This document shows positions 8,008 through 15,960 of a stretch of DNA of 64,000 nucleotides, piece by piece (positions within the stretch are counted from its first letter, which is position 1; each line of letters opens with the position of its first letter). Below the pieces are notes generated by a model that worked only from the letters and a program-made list of their open reading frames with translations, had not been told where the DNA came from and did no database searches. The position numbers and the translations under genes were made by a program. The stretch is from Subdoligranulum variabile (GTDB taxonomy: Bacteria > Bacillota > Clostridia > Oscillospirales > Ruminococcaceae), in contig QAKI01000054.1 of NCBI GenBank assembly GCA_003343905.1, positions 1-64,000 of the forward strand, written 5' to 3'.

Positions 8008-9282
8008 ATGCATGTTTTATGGCTTGTGAGCATGGTGCTGCCGCAGGCAGCCGCCGCCTGCGGCCTTTCTTCCGCCAGTGACGTGAGCGGCGGCTGGCTG
8101 ACCGGCCAGCTTGCCGCCCTGCGCGACTGCCCCGGCCTGCGGCTGACCGTGGCCTGCGTGGCGCCGCGGCACAAAGCCCCGTTTCACGGCATGGCCGAGG
8201 GGGTGGAATACCATATCCTGCCCGATGCCGCGGCGCTGGGCGCGCTGCTGGACGAAGCCAAACCCGACCTTGCACACCTGTGGGGCACCGAGTACGCGGC
8301 GGCTGCCGCCCTGCAGCAGGCCGCCGGTGAACGGGGCCTGCCGCTGCTGGTGGGCATTCAGGGCGTCATGCGCGACTGCGCCGCCCACCTGTGCGGCGGC
8401 GTGCCCGAAGCCTGCCTGCACAGCACGCCGCTGGACCGGCTGCTGGACAGGCTGATCCCCGGCGCGCTGCTGGACAAGGCCCAGGCAAATTTTGACGCGC
8501 TGGCCCAAAGCGAAGCCGCGCTGCTGGGCCGTGCGCGCTATATCACGGGCCGCACCGCCTTTGACCGGCAGGCCGCGGCCGAACTGGCCCCCGGCGCCCG
8601 CTACTTCCCCTGCAACGAAACGCTGCGCCCGCTGTTTTACACCGGCGCGTTGTGGCACGCGCGGGATTTTGGCAGCGCGCCCGTGCTGCTGCTGCCCCAG
8701 GGGAACTATCCCCTGAAAAACCTGCACACGCTGCTGAAAGCACTGCCCGCCGTGCTGGAACGCTGGCCGCACGCCACGCTGCGCATCGCGGGCTGGCCCC
8801 CGGTGGACAAAGGCCCCCTGCTGCGCCCGGTGCTGGACCGGCTATTCCCCTACCAGCGGTACTGCCGCGGGCTGGCCCGCACGCTGGGGATCGAAGAACA
8901 CATCCACTACACCGGCCCCCTGGACACCGCCGCCATGCGGCAGGCCTACCTGGACGCCGACCTGTTCGTGCTGCCTTCCCAGAGCGAGAACAGCCCCAAC
9001 AGCCTGGGGGAAGCCATGCTGCTGGGCGTGCCCTGCGTAGCCAGCCGGGCGGGCGGCATCCCCGATATGCTGGAGGACGGCAGCGAAGGGCTTTTGTACG
9101 GCGACCCGCTGGACGAAAGCGCGCTGGCGCAGACCATCGGCCGGGTTTTGGCCGCCCCCGACGGCGGCGCTGCCCTGGGCCGGGCCGCCCGCGCACGCGC
9201 AGTCTGCACCCACGACCCCGCTGTAAACGCCGCCGTGCTGTCCGGCATCTATCAGACCATTCTGCAGGAGGCCGCGCAGTGA
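8008..9282 (+). CDS. GT4-family glycosyltransferase
   Basis: The protein is 424 residues. The N-terminal GT-B domain MHVLWLVSMVLPQAAA is typical of capsule transferases. The C-terminal domain has PQGNYPLKNLHTLLKALP, LRIAGWPP and HIHYTGPLDTAAMRQAY. It ends with VLPSQSENSPNSLGEAMLLG, the EX7E region with GIPDMLEDG after it. AAAGGAG lies 10 bases before ATG 8008. The gene is 24 bases downstream of its neighbour in the GT operon. Confidence 0.92.
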   Translation: MHVLWLVSMVLPQAAAACGLSSASDVSGGWLTGQLAALRDCPGLRLTVACVAPRHKAPFHGMAEGVEYHILPDAAALGALLDEAKPDLAHLWGTEYAAAAALQQAAGERGLPLLVGIQGVMRDCAAHLCGGVPEACLHSTPLDRLLDRLIPGALLDKAQANFDALAQSEAALLGRARYITGRTAFDRQAAAELAPGARYFPCNETLRPLFYTGALWHARDFGSAPVLLLPQGNYPLKNLHTLLKALPAVLERWPHATLRIAGWPPVDKGPLLRPVLDRLFPYQRYCRGLARTLGIEEHIHYTGPLDTAAMRQAYLDADLFVLPSQSENSPNSLGEAMLLGVPCVASRAGGIPDMLEDGSEGLLYGDPLDESALAQTIGRVLAAPDGGAALGRAARARAVCTHDPAVNAAVLSGIYQTILQEAAQ

Positions 9283-10286
9283 AGCAAGACCAGTGGAAAA
9301 CCAGCGTCATCATCCCCTGCTACAAGGCTGCCGCCACCCTTCCGCGCGCGGCGGCCAGCGCCCTGCACGGCGCGCCGCCGGGTACGGAACTTCTGCTGGT
9401 GGACGACGGCAGCCCCGACGGCACCGGCGCGCTGTGCGACGAACTGGCCGCCCGCGACCCGCGCATCACGGCGCTGCACCGCCCCAACGGCGGCGCGGGG
9501 GCGGCCCGCAACACCGGGCTGGACGCAGCGCGGGGGCGCTGGGTGCTGTTTTTGGACGCCGACGACGAACTGCTGCCGGGCCTGTGGGACGCACTGGACC
9601 GCTGCGACCCCGACGCGGAGATGATCCTGTTCGGCCTGCGCCGTGCCAGCGCCCCCCAGAACGACGTGCTGGCCCCCCTGCCGGAAGGCTGCTACCACGG
9701 CCTGGCCGCCCTGGGGGAAGCCCTTGCGCCGCTGCTGTTCGACACCGGGCTGCTGGCCGCGCCCTACCCCAAACTGTTCCGCCGGGACGCCATCGGCCCC
9801 CTGCGGTTCGCCGAAGGGCTGAAAATCAACGAAGATGTCCTCTTTAACATACAATTTTTACAAAATTCGACTGCCATTTATTGCCTGCGTGGTGTATACT
9901 ATAAGCAAAATGACCTGACGGACGGCAGTTTGTCCCGCTCGCTGCGGGGCGACCTGCTGGACGCCGAGGAAGTGACCCGCCCCGCTTTGGCGGACCTGCT
10001 GCGCCGCGCCGGGCTGGACCCGGCCCCCTACCTGCGCACCAGCCGGGTGCGCGCCTGCCTGAACCAGTACGGCCTGCTGACCGGCTGCCGGGGCGCGCTG
10101 CCCTTTGCCCGCCGCCGGGCGCTGTTCGCCCGCATCCTGCAGGACGCCGACGCCCGCGCCGCGCTGCTGGACCGGCTGCGCCGGGACCCCAACCGGCTGC
10201 TGGCCCTGCCCTACCGCGCGGGGGTAAAATGCCGCTGGCCCGGTTTTCTGGCCGCGTACACCCTTGCCAAGCAACATTTTCTGTAA
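9279..10286 (+). CDS. GT2-family glycosyltransferase, GTG start
   Basis: The protein is 335 residues. The frame is open upstream, but the GT2 fold begins at KTSVIIPCYKAAATLPRAAA. A GTG at 9279 overlaps the previous stop codon (GTGA) and has AGGAGG ten bases upstream, so this is the start. Motifs are LLLVDDGSPDGTGALCDE, NGGAGAARNTGLDAARG and VLFLDADDE (DxD). The C-terminal helical acceptor region contains INEDVLFNIQFLQNS. A short A/T-rich stretch at about 9840-9910 stands out within it; no regulatory meaning is evident. Confidence 0.92.
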   Translation: MKQDQWKTSVIIPCYKAAATLPRAAASALHGAPPGTELLLVDDGSPDGTGALCDELAARDPRITALHRPNGGAGAARNTGLDAARGRWVLFLDADDELLPGLWDALDRCDPDAEMILFGLRRASAPQNDVLAPLPEGCYHGLAALGEALAPLLFDTGLLAAPYPKLFRRDAIGPLRFAEGLKINEDVLFNIQFLQNSTAIYCLRGVYYKQNDLTDGSLSRSLRGDLLDAEEVTRPALADLLRRAGLDPAPYLRTSRVRACLNQYGLLTGCRGALPFARRRALFARILQDADARAALLDRLRRDPNRLLALPYRAGVKCRWPGFLAAYTLAKQHFL

Positions 10287-10307
10287 TCATAACGAAGGAG
10301 CGACCCT

Positions 10308-11333
10308 ATGGGTGATTCCCCGAAAATCAGCATCATAACCACCGTCTACAACGCCGAGGACTACCTGCGCACCACCGTGCAGAGCATTCTGGCCCAGACC
10401 TTTACGGACTTTGAGCTGCTGCTGGTGGATGACGGCAGTCCCGACCGTTCCGGCGCGATCTGCGACGAACTGGCCGGGACCGATCCCCGCATCCGGGTAT
10501 TCCACCAGCCCAACGGCGGCCCTGCCCACGCCAGCAACACCGGTCTGGACAACGCCCGCGGCGCTTATGTAGGGTTCGTGGACTCCGACGATGTGATCGA
10601 GCCCACCATGTACGAGACCCTTTACCGGGCCGTACAGCAGCCCGGCGTGCGGCTGGCCGCCTGCACCGGCGACTGCATCGACGAACAGGGCCGCACCATC
10701 CCCGGCCGGCTGGTGGCGATCCGCCAGCACGGCGTGCGCGACGCCCAGGAACTGCTGCTGGAGACCTTCCAGACCGGCAGCTACTACGGGCCTTTGAGCT
10801 GGAACAAACTGTTCGACATCCGCCTGTTCCGGGACAAAGGCATCCACTACGACGAGACCATGCTGTTCGGCGACGACGCCAGCGTGCTGCACCGCGTCTT
10901 TGAGGGCGAACGCTGCAACTGCCTGCCGGATGTGCTCTACCACTACCGCACCCGCGCCGGGCAGATCACCAGCACCGCCACCTTCCAGCCACGCAAGCTG
11001 GACGATCTGCGTATGTACTGGGACTGGCTGCAATACTTTGCCGCCCAGCCCGACCGCACAGAATACCGCCAATGGGCCACGGTCTGGTACTGGCGAGTAT
11101 TCTATCAGTTCTGGTGCCAGTCCGGCGCAGCCGGGAACCAGGCGGAACTGAAACCCGATTTTATGATCCACAAAAAACATCTGGACGCGGTGCTGCCGGA
11201 CCTTCTGCACAGCCCGCTGCTGCCTGCCGGTGAAAAAATGCGCGCAGCCCTGTTCTGCGCCAACCCCTCTGCGCTGTATTCCGCTGCCGTCGCGTGGGGC
11301 CGCCTGACTGCCAAAAAGAGGAAGGGGAATTGA
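10308..11333 (+). CDS. GT2-family glycosyltransferase
   Basis: The protein is 341 residues. ISIITTVYNAEDYLRTTVQS opens the GT-A fold, with LLLVDDGSPDRSGAICDE. HQPNGGPAHASNTGLDNARG and VGFVDSDDVIEP (DxD) follow. The tail contains LSWNKLFDIRLFRDKGIHYD and MLFGDDASVLHRVFEGERC, where conserved acidic residues of EpsJ/CpsI-like transferases lie. AAGGAG is eight bases before ATG 10308. It is followed after 3 bases by another GT2 gene, to which it is clearly related. Confidence 0.92.
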   Translation: MGDSPKISIITTVYNAEDYLRTTVQSILAQTFTDFELLLVDDGSPDRSGAICDELAGTDPRIRVFHQPNGGPAHASNTGLDNARGAYVGFVDSDDVIEPTMYETLYRAVQQPGVRLAACTGDCIDEQGRTIPGRLVAIRQHGVRDAQELLLETFQTGSYYGPLSWNKLFDIRLFRDKGIHYDETMLFGDDASVLHRVFEGERCNCLPDVLYHYRTRAGQITSTATFQPRKLDDLRMYWDWLQYFAAQPDRTEYRQWATVWYWRVFYQFWCQSGAAGNQAELKPDFMIHKKHLDAVLPDLLHSPLLPAGEKMRAALFCANPSALYSAAVAWGRLTAKKRKGN

Positions 11334-11336
11334 TCC

Positions 11337-12317
11337 ATGGAACGGATAGAAATCAGCGTGATCGTACCGATCTACAACACCAAAGCGTTTTTGCCGGAAT
11401 GCCTGGACAGCATTCTGGCCCAGGATGTGAAGGTGCCCTACGAGGTGCTGCTGGTGGATGACGGTTCCACCGACGGCTGCGCCGAAGTCTGCGACGCCTA
11501 CGCCGCCAGGGACCCCCGCGTGCGCGTGTTCCACCAGGAGAACCAGGGCCTTTCGGCCGCGCGCAACACCGGCATCGACGCTGCGCGGGGCCGCTACTAT
11601 GCCTTTGTGGATTCCGACGACGTGGTGATGCCCGCCTACCTGAGCACGCTGCACGCCGCCTGCGAAAAGAACGACGCCTACATGGCGCTGTGCGCGGTGG
11701 AGGACGTGCAGGAGAACGGCCAAAGCTGCGACCCGGTCCGCTCGACCCGCCCCACGCGGGAGGGGGTGTTCTGCGGCAAGGACCTGCTGAACGAATTTTA
11801 CACGCCCAGCGGCACGGTTTACACCGTTGCGTGGAACAAACTCTACCGCGCCGAGGTCTGGAAGCTGTTGCACTACCCGGAGGGGCGCCTGCATGAGGAC
11901 GACTTCGTGGCCCACCGGCTGTTCTGGCGCTGCGACAAAGTGGTCTGTGTGGACACCATCCTCTACCACTACCGCCTGCGGGACGGCAGCATCTGCCGCA
12001 CCTCCATCAAGCCCGACGCCTTCGACGCCGTGGACGGCCTGGCGGACCGCTACCGCTTCTATGTGGAGAACAACGCCGACCGCACGGTCATCGACTCGGC
12101 CTATGCCGCCTGCTGGCGCCGCTACCTGTTCCTGTGCGCCAAGGTTCGCCAGAATCCCACACCGGAACTGGTCAAGGCCATCAGCAAGGAACAGTTCCTG
12201 ATGCAGGGGCTGATCAGCTACCTGCCCAACTGCCGCCACATGAAGATGACGGAAAAACTTTCGGCCGCGCGCTGGTCCATGATGAGCGCCGAGAGCCTGT
12301 GCCCCATCAAGAAGTAA
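11337..12317 (+). CDS. GT2-family glycosyltransferase
   Basis: The protein is 326 residues. ISVIVPIYNTKAFLPECLDS is followed by LLVDDGSTDGCAEVCD, NQGLSAARNTGIDAARG and AFVDSDDVV (DxD). The acceptor part has VAWNKLYRAEVWKLLHYPEG and HEDDFVAHRLFWRC. It resembles the gene before it closely enough to suggest tandem duplication. Coupled by a 3-base gap. A hairpin followed by TTTT at 12343-12379 lies just downstream, so transcription may partly stop here. Confidence 0.92.
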   Translation: MERIEISVIVPIYNTKAFLPECLDSILAQDVKVPYEVLLVDDGSTDGCAEVCDAYAARDPRVRVFHQENQGLSAARNTGIDAARGRYYAFVDSDDVVMPAYLSTLHAACEKNDAYMALCAVEDVQENGQSCDPVRSTRPTREGVFCGKDLLNEFYTPSGTVYTVAWNKLYRAEVWKLLHYPEGRLHEDDFVAHRLFWRCDKVVCVDTILYHYRLRDGSICRTSIKPDAFDAVDGLADRYRFYVENNADRTVIDSAYAACWRRYLFLCAKVRQNPTPELVKAISKEQFLMQGLISYLPNCRHMKMTEKLSAARWSMMSAESLCPIKK

Positions 12318-12342
12318 AGCCCGGCGCGCGCTGCGCCCCCCT

Positions 12343-12379
12343 GCCCGCCGCAGGCCCCTGTTTGCCGGCGGCGGCTTTT
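12343..12379 (+). terminator. Possible internal terminator in the GT operon
   Basis: A GC-rich stem of seven base pairs with one bulge (12343-12350 with 12369-12375) is followed by TTTT. A second small hairpin at about 12398-12413 follows. Both lie in the 121-base gap between two glycosyltransferase genes and could attenuate the last two. Confidence 0.5.
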
Positions 12380-12438
12380 GTATGTATTGAAAAAACTGCC
12401 TGCCCGGCAGGCAAATCCAGCCTGAAAAGGAGCCGACC

Positions 12439-13668
12439 TTGGCGATCCTGAGACCCGACAAAGACAAAGAAAAACGGCCGCGCCTCCTGCTGGTGCCGCC
12501 GCCCGACCTGCCGGTGCCCGCGGTACAGGGCGGCGCCGTGGAGACCCTGCTGACCCACCTGATCCGCGAGAACGAGCGCCGCGGCGAACTGGATCTTCTG
12601 TGCGCCAGCGTCCCGGACGAGGCCGCCCGCCGCGCCGCCGAAGGGCTGCGCCATACCCGTATGCTCTTTATCGCGCGGCCCCACGGCCACCGCCGCTACT
12701 GGCCGATGGCCTTTGTGGAACGCTGCCTGGGCATTGCCGCCCCCTATGACCCCTGGTACCAGAAAGTGCAGCTTTCGCTGGCGCTGGAACTGCCCGCCCC
12801 CGACCTGATCGTGGCCGAGGGAGGCAACCTGACCCAGTGCAGCGCCATCAGCCGTATGTTCGGCCGCCGCCGCTGCCTGGCCCACCTGCACGGCCAGACT
12901 GCCTGCAGCCCTGTGATGGATACGATCTACGGCGGCATTCTGGCGCTGAGCCGCTTCATCCGCGACGATTACCTCAAGACCAGCGCGCTGCCGCCCCAGA
13001 ACGCCTATATCCTGCACAACTGCGTGGATGTACATCGCTTCTGCCCCGGGCCCGCGCCCATGGCCCTGCGCACCCGGCTGGGGTTCAGCCAGCAGGATTT
13101 TGTGGTGCTGTTCTGCGGCCGCCTGGAACCCGACAAGGGCATCCACAAACTGATGGAAGCACTGGCCCTGCTGCCGGTGCCGCATATCCGGCTGCTGATC
13201 GTGGGCAGCCCGTTCTTCGGGCGCACCCAGCAGAGCAGCTTTCTGCGGCGGCTGGAACAGCAGGCCCGCGCCCTGGGCAACCGGGTCCAGTTCACGGGTT
13301 ACATCCCCAACGAGGACCTGCCCGACTATTACCGGCTGGCCGATCTGGTCTGTGTGCCCACGCTGGTGGAGGAGGCCGCCGGTCTGGTCGCCATGGAAGC
13401 CATGGCCTGCGGCCGCCCGGTGCTGGCGACCCGCAGCGGCGGCATGCCCGAATACCTGGAGGGCAGCCAGGCCGTTCTGGTGGAGCGCGGCGACAACATT
13501 GCCGACCAGCTTGCCTGGAGCATCCGCATGCTGTATGAGCACCCGGCCCTGTGCGCCGAGATGGGCGCCGCGGGCGCAAAGCGGGCGCAGGATTTTTCTG
13601 TGGAGCGTTACTATCAGGACTTTGTGGACATCGTCCACAGGGTCCTGCAGAACGGAGGTACCGTATGA
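12439..13668 (+). CDS. GT4-family glycosyltransferase, TTG start
   Basis: The protein is 409 residues. PRLLLVPPPDLPVPAVQGGAVETLL is the GT-B glycine-rich acceptor loop. The C-terminal donor domain has LFCGRLEPDKGIHKLMEAL, LLIVGSPFFG and VQFTGYIPNEDLPDYYRLAD. It ends with VPTLVEEAAGLVAMEAMACGRPVLATRSGG, a clear EX7E. The TTG at 12439 has AAAAGGAG eight bases upstream; no better ATG fits the fold. It is the only gene in the GT run with a long upstream gap, after the possible terminator at 12343-12379. Confidence 0.91.
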   Translation: MAILRPDKDKEKRPRLLLVPPPDLPVPAVQGGAVETLLTHLIRENERRGELDLLCASVPDEAARRAAEGLRHTRMLFIARPHGHRRYWPMAFVERCLGIAAPYDPWYQKVQLSLALELPAPDLIVAEGGNLTQCSAISRMFGRRRCLAHLHGQTACSPVMDTIYGGILALSRFIRDDYLKTSALPPQNAYILHNCVDVHRFCPGPAPMALRTRLGFSQQDFVVLFCGRLEPDKGIHKLMEALALLPVPHIRLLIVGSPFFGRTQQSSFLRRLEQQARALGNRVQFTGYIPNEDLPDYYRLADLVCVPTLVEEAAGLVAMEAMACGRPVLATRSGGMPEYLEGSQAVLVERGDNIADQLAWSIRMLYEHPALCAEMGAAGAKRAQDFSVERYYQDFVDIVHRVLQNGGTV

Positions 13669-14726
13669 GCCGCCCAACTATCTGTGTGGTCGTGCCGGTC
13701 TACCGGGCGCAGGACACACTGGACCGCTGTGTGCAGAGCGTCCTTTCGCAGGATGTGCCGGGCGGCGTATGCTGCATTCTGGTGGACGACGGCAGCCCCG
13801 ACGCCAGCGGCGCCATGTGCGACGACTGGGCCGCGCGGGATAGCCGCGTGCGGGTGATCCATCAGGAGGACCGGGGCGTTTCCAGCGCCCGCAACGCCGG
13901 TATGGCCGCGGCGGACAGCGAGTACCTTGTATTTTTGGATTCCGACGATGCGCTGCGCCCCGGCGCACTGCGGGCCGCCGTACAGGCACAGCGCGCCGCC
14001 CCCGGCGACTTTGTGCTCTGGCACTACACCACCCGCGCGGACGACCCGGCCGCGGCCACGGCCGACGCCGACACCCGCCCCCAGCAGGGGCTAGCCCGGC
14101 TGTGGCTGGACTGCCTGCTGGCGATGCCCTGGAACAAACTGTATGTGACCGACCTGGCCCGGCAGATCCAGTTCAACGAATCGTACACACTTGGCGAGGA
14201 TTTACAGTTTGTATTGGATTATATCGCCCTTTTCCAGCGGCAGCAGCCCGGTTTTGCCTACCGCGTCCTGCGCAGCCCGCTGACCTACTACAACTGCGGG
14301 CAGACGGGCACGCTTTCCACGCGCTACCATGCCAACTACTGCGAGATCTGGCCGCAGCATTTTTCCAAGCTGAACGCGGCCTGCCTGGCCGCCCAGTGCC
14401 CGGACGAGGATATGCGCCTGCTGCACCGGGCCGAGCTGACGGTCTTTGCCGAGGGCGTGGCCGACATCCTGCGCCGGGACCCCGCCCCGCTGAACGGCTT
14501 GAAGCGGGACAAGGCCGCCGCCGCCCTGCGCACGCCCTGGCTGCGCGCCCTGCTGGACCGTATGCGTGACGAACGCTGCTACAGCGCCTATTACCTGCCC
14601 TGCCGCTGGCGCAGCACCCGCCTGATCTACACGCTGGCGGAAGCCCGGCGACATGACTCGCCGCTGTACGGCAAGCTGGACTGGGCCGGGTATTACCTGC
14701 TGCTGGGCCGCCTACGGCGGGATTGA
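13665..14726 (+). CDS. GT2-family glycosyltransferase, last of the run
   Basis: The protein is 353 residues. TICVVVPVYRAQDTLDRCVQ opens the GT-A fold, with LVDDGSPDASGAMCDDW, DRGVSSARNAGMAAAD and LVFLDSDDALRPG (DxD). MPWNKLYVTDLARQIQFNES and LGEDLQFVLDYIALF belong to the acceptor part. ATG 13665 overlaps the previous stop codon, and GGAGG lies upstream. The strong terminator at 14748-14781 ends the operon. Confidence 0.92.
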   Translation: MSRPTICVVVPVYRAQDTLDRCVQSVLSQDVPGGVCCILVDDGSPDASGAMCDDWAARDSRVRVIHQEDRGVSSARNAGMAAADSEYLVFLDSDDALRPGALRAAVQAQRAAPGDFVLWHYTTRADDPAAATADADTRPQQGLARLWLDCLLAMPWNKLYVTDLARQIQFNESYTLGEDLQFVLDYIALFQRQQPGFAYRVLRSPLTYYNCGQTGTLSTRYHANYCEIWPQHFSKLNAACLAAQCPDEDMRLLHRAELTVFAEGVADILRRDPAPLNGLKRDKAAAALRTPWLRALLDRMRDERCYSAYYLPCRWRSTRLIYTLAEARRHDSPLYGKLDWAGYYLLLGRLRRD

Positions 14727-14747
14727 CGCCGCCCCAAACAAAACCAA

Positions 14748-14781
14748 CGCCCCCGGACGCAATGCGCCGGGGGCGTTTTTT
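14748..14781 (+). terminator. Intrinsic terminator of the glycosyltransferase operon
   Basis: Nine-base perfect stem CGCCCCCGG (14748-14756) with CCGGGGGCG (14767-14775), followed directly by six T. Confidence 0.95.
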
Positions 14782-14785
14782 GCAT

Positions 14786-14822
14786 AAAAAATCCCCACCG
14801 CCCGGAGCAGAAAGCGGTGGGG
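14786..14822 (-). terminator. Intrinsic terminator ending the candidate sRNA
   Basis: On the minus strand CCCCACCGC (14822-14814) pairs with GCGGTGGGG (14801-14793) and is followed by A and six T (14791-14786). No minus-strand gene ends here, so it must close a non-coding transcript. Confidence 0.85.
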
Positions 14823-14941
14823 TCAAAAGCAAGAAGCGGCCGCAAAAAAGGTGCAGAGCAAAACACCCAAACGGAGGCGCAGCCTGTTCTTGGCGGGAAC
14901 CGCCGCCGGGGGAGCAACCCTGCGGGGTTCGAGGTTGGTTA

Positions 14942-14961
14942 TAGTTAGCTATAACTAACTA
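14942..14961. promoter_or_regulatory. 20-bp inverted repeat, DtxR/IdeR-like operator
   Basis: TAGTTAG, six bases, CTAACTA is a perfect inverted repeat. An overlapping repeat TTATAG-TTAG-CTATAA (14939-14954) is also present. The sequence recalls the TTAGGTTAG/CTAACCTAA box of iron-dependent DtxR-type repressors and sits at +1 to +20 of the predicted sRNA. It could alternatively act as a 5' RNA hairpin. Confidence 0.5.
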
Positions 14962-14968
14962 CAGGTAT

Positions 14969-14997
14969 AGTTTACCACACCGGCGCCCTTCTGTCAA
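14969..14997 (-). promoter_or_regulatory. Promoter of the candidate sRNA
   Basis: On the minus strand TTGACA (14997-14992), 17-base spacer, TAAACT (14974-14969). Confidence 0.7.
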
Positions 14998-15071
14998 CCG
15001 CTTTTGCAAAATTTTCCGCGGCTGACGGGCTTTGCCGCACGGTGCGGCGCGCTGCCCACGGTAGACCCGGC

Positions 15072-15842
15072 TTACGCCTTGGGCGCGTCGGGGTAGTCCT
15101 GCACGTGCAGGAGTTTTTCTGCCTCCTGCACTTCCTCGGCGGTGGGCGTGCGCACGCCTTCCAGCGAGTACGGGATACCCAGGTTCTGCCACTTGAACAG
15201 TCCCAGCGTGTGGTAAGGCAGCACCTCCACCCGGCGCACGGTGGGCAGCGTCCTGATAAACGCATCCAGCCGCCGCAGGCCCTCCGCATCGTCGGTCAGA
15301 CCCGGCACCAGCACATGGCGGACCCACAGCGGCACGCCCTTTTCGGCCACATACCGCGCCATCGCCAGGATGTTGGCGTTGCTGTGCCCGGTCAGCGCCC
15401 GGTGGCGCTCGTCGTCGATCTCTTTCAGGTCCAGAATGACGAGGCTGGTGTGGGCCAGCAGCCCGTCGAAGCGGGCCATCCAGTCCGCGTCATCGGGGGC
15501 GAAGGGCTGGGCGCTGGTATCCAGCGCCGTGTGGACGCCCTTGGCGTGGGCCAGGCGGAACACCTCGCGCACAAAGTCAAGCTGCAACAGCGGTTCGCCG
15601 CCGCTGATGGTCAGGCCGCCGTTCTTCTTCCAGTAGTTATGGTAGCGGTAGGCCGCCGCAAACGCCTGCTGCGGGGTCTGGGCGTGTTCCCGGGTAAAAG
15701 CCCAGGTCTCTGGATTATGGCAGTAGCGGCAGCGCATGGCGCACCCCTGCAAAAACAGGACGTAGCGCACCCCCGGCCCATCCACCAGGCCGAAGGTTTC
15801 CACCGAGTGGACATAGCCCACGGCGGGATTCTCCTGTGACAT
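15072..15842 (-). CDS. pflA: Pyruvate formate-lyase activating enzyme (radical SAM)
   Basis: Installs the glycyl radical on PflB using S-adenosylmethionine and a [4Fe-4S] cluster in the cytosol. The protein is 256 residues. The cluster motif CAMRCRYC (CxxxCxxC) follows VETFGLVDGPGVRYVLFLQG. The SAM-binding ISGGEPLLQ and the WVRHVLVPGLTDD loop are typical. ATG 15842 has AAAGGAGGG upstream; the open frame beyond it is not conserved. It follows pflB by 118 bases with a strong hairpin-plus-T5 between them, which should lower its expression relative to pflB. Confidence 0.96.
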   Translation of the reverse strand: MSQENPAVGYVHSVETFGLVDGPGVRYVLFLQGCAMRCRYCHNPETWAFTREHAQTPQQAFAAAYRYHNYWKKNGGLTISGGEPLLQLDFVREVFRLAHAKGVHTALDTSAQPFAPDDADWMARFDGLLAHTSLVILDLKEIDDERHRALTGHSNANILAMARYVAEKGVPLWVRHVLVPGLTDDAEGLRRLDAFIRTLPTVRRVEVLPYHTLGLFKWQNLGIPYSLEGVRTPTAEEVQEAEKLLHVQDYPDAPKA

Positions 15843-15906
15843 ATCGTTCCCTCCTTTACGGCGCGTTTGCCGCGCTCGCGGGTCGCAGGGCGGTCTGCGC
15901 CCTGCC

Positions 15907-15939
15907 AAAAAGGCCCGCGGCCGCGCAGGCGGCCGCGGG
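15907..15939 (-). terminator. Terminator-like hairpin between pflB and pflA
   Basis: Eleven-base perfect stem CCCGCGGCCGC/GCGGCCGCGGG (15929-15939 with 15914-15924) with a four-base loop, followed on the minus strand by CC and five T (15911-15907). It probably allows partial read-through so that the enzyme outnumbers its activase. Confidence 0.85.
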
Positions 15940-15960
15940 TCCTTGTTCAAACGTGTGCGA

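Larger units (their letters stand above)
14786..14962 (-). ncRNA. Candidate ~177-nt sRNA with repressor-like operator at its start
   Basis: The region 14782-15071 has no gene. A minus-strand promoter (TTGACA 14997-14992, 17 bases, TAAACT 14974-14969) predicts a start near 14962, and a strong terminator ends the RNA near 14786. Between them are short hairpins (AACCC with GGGTT, GGCGG with CCGCC) and three C-rich unpaired stretches. These include CTCCCCC (14914-14908) and CCTCC (14877-14873), the latter complementary to a Shine-Dalgarno. There is no ATG with a Shine-Dalgarno. The first 20 transcribed bases form an inverted repeat resembling a DtxR/IdeR operator. A metal-regulated sRNA is an inference; the promoter, terminator and repeat are seen. 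6S RNA was considered, but no long rod-like fold is visible. Confidence 0.55.

Noticed and set aside
14693..14917. Minus-strand frame over the candidate sRNA
   Set aside because: TTG start without a good ribosome site, arginine- and proline-rich shadow composition, and it runs through a strong terminator.
14786..14962. 6S RNA or signal-recognition-particle RNA
   Set aside because: No long rod-like pairing of 5' and 3' ends with a central bubble, and no GGAAG tetraloop of SRP RNA.
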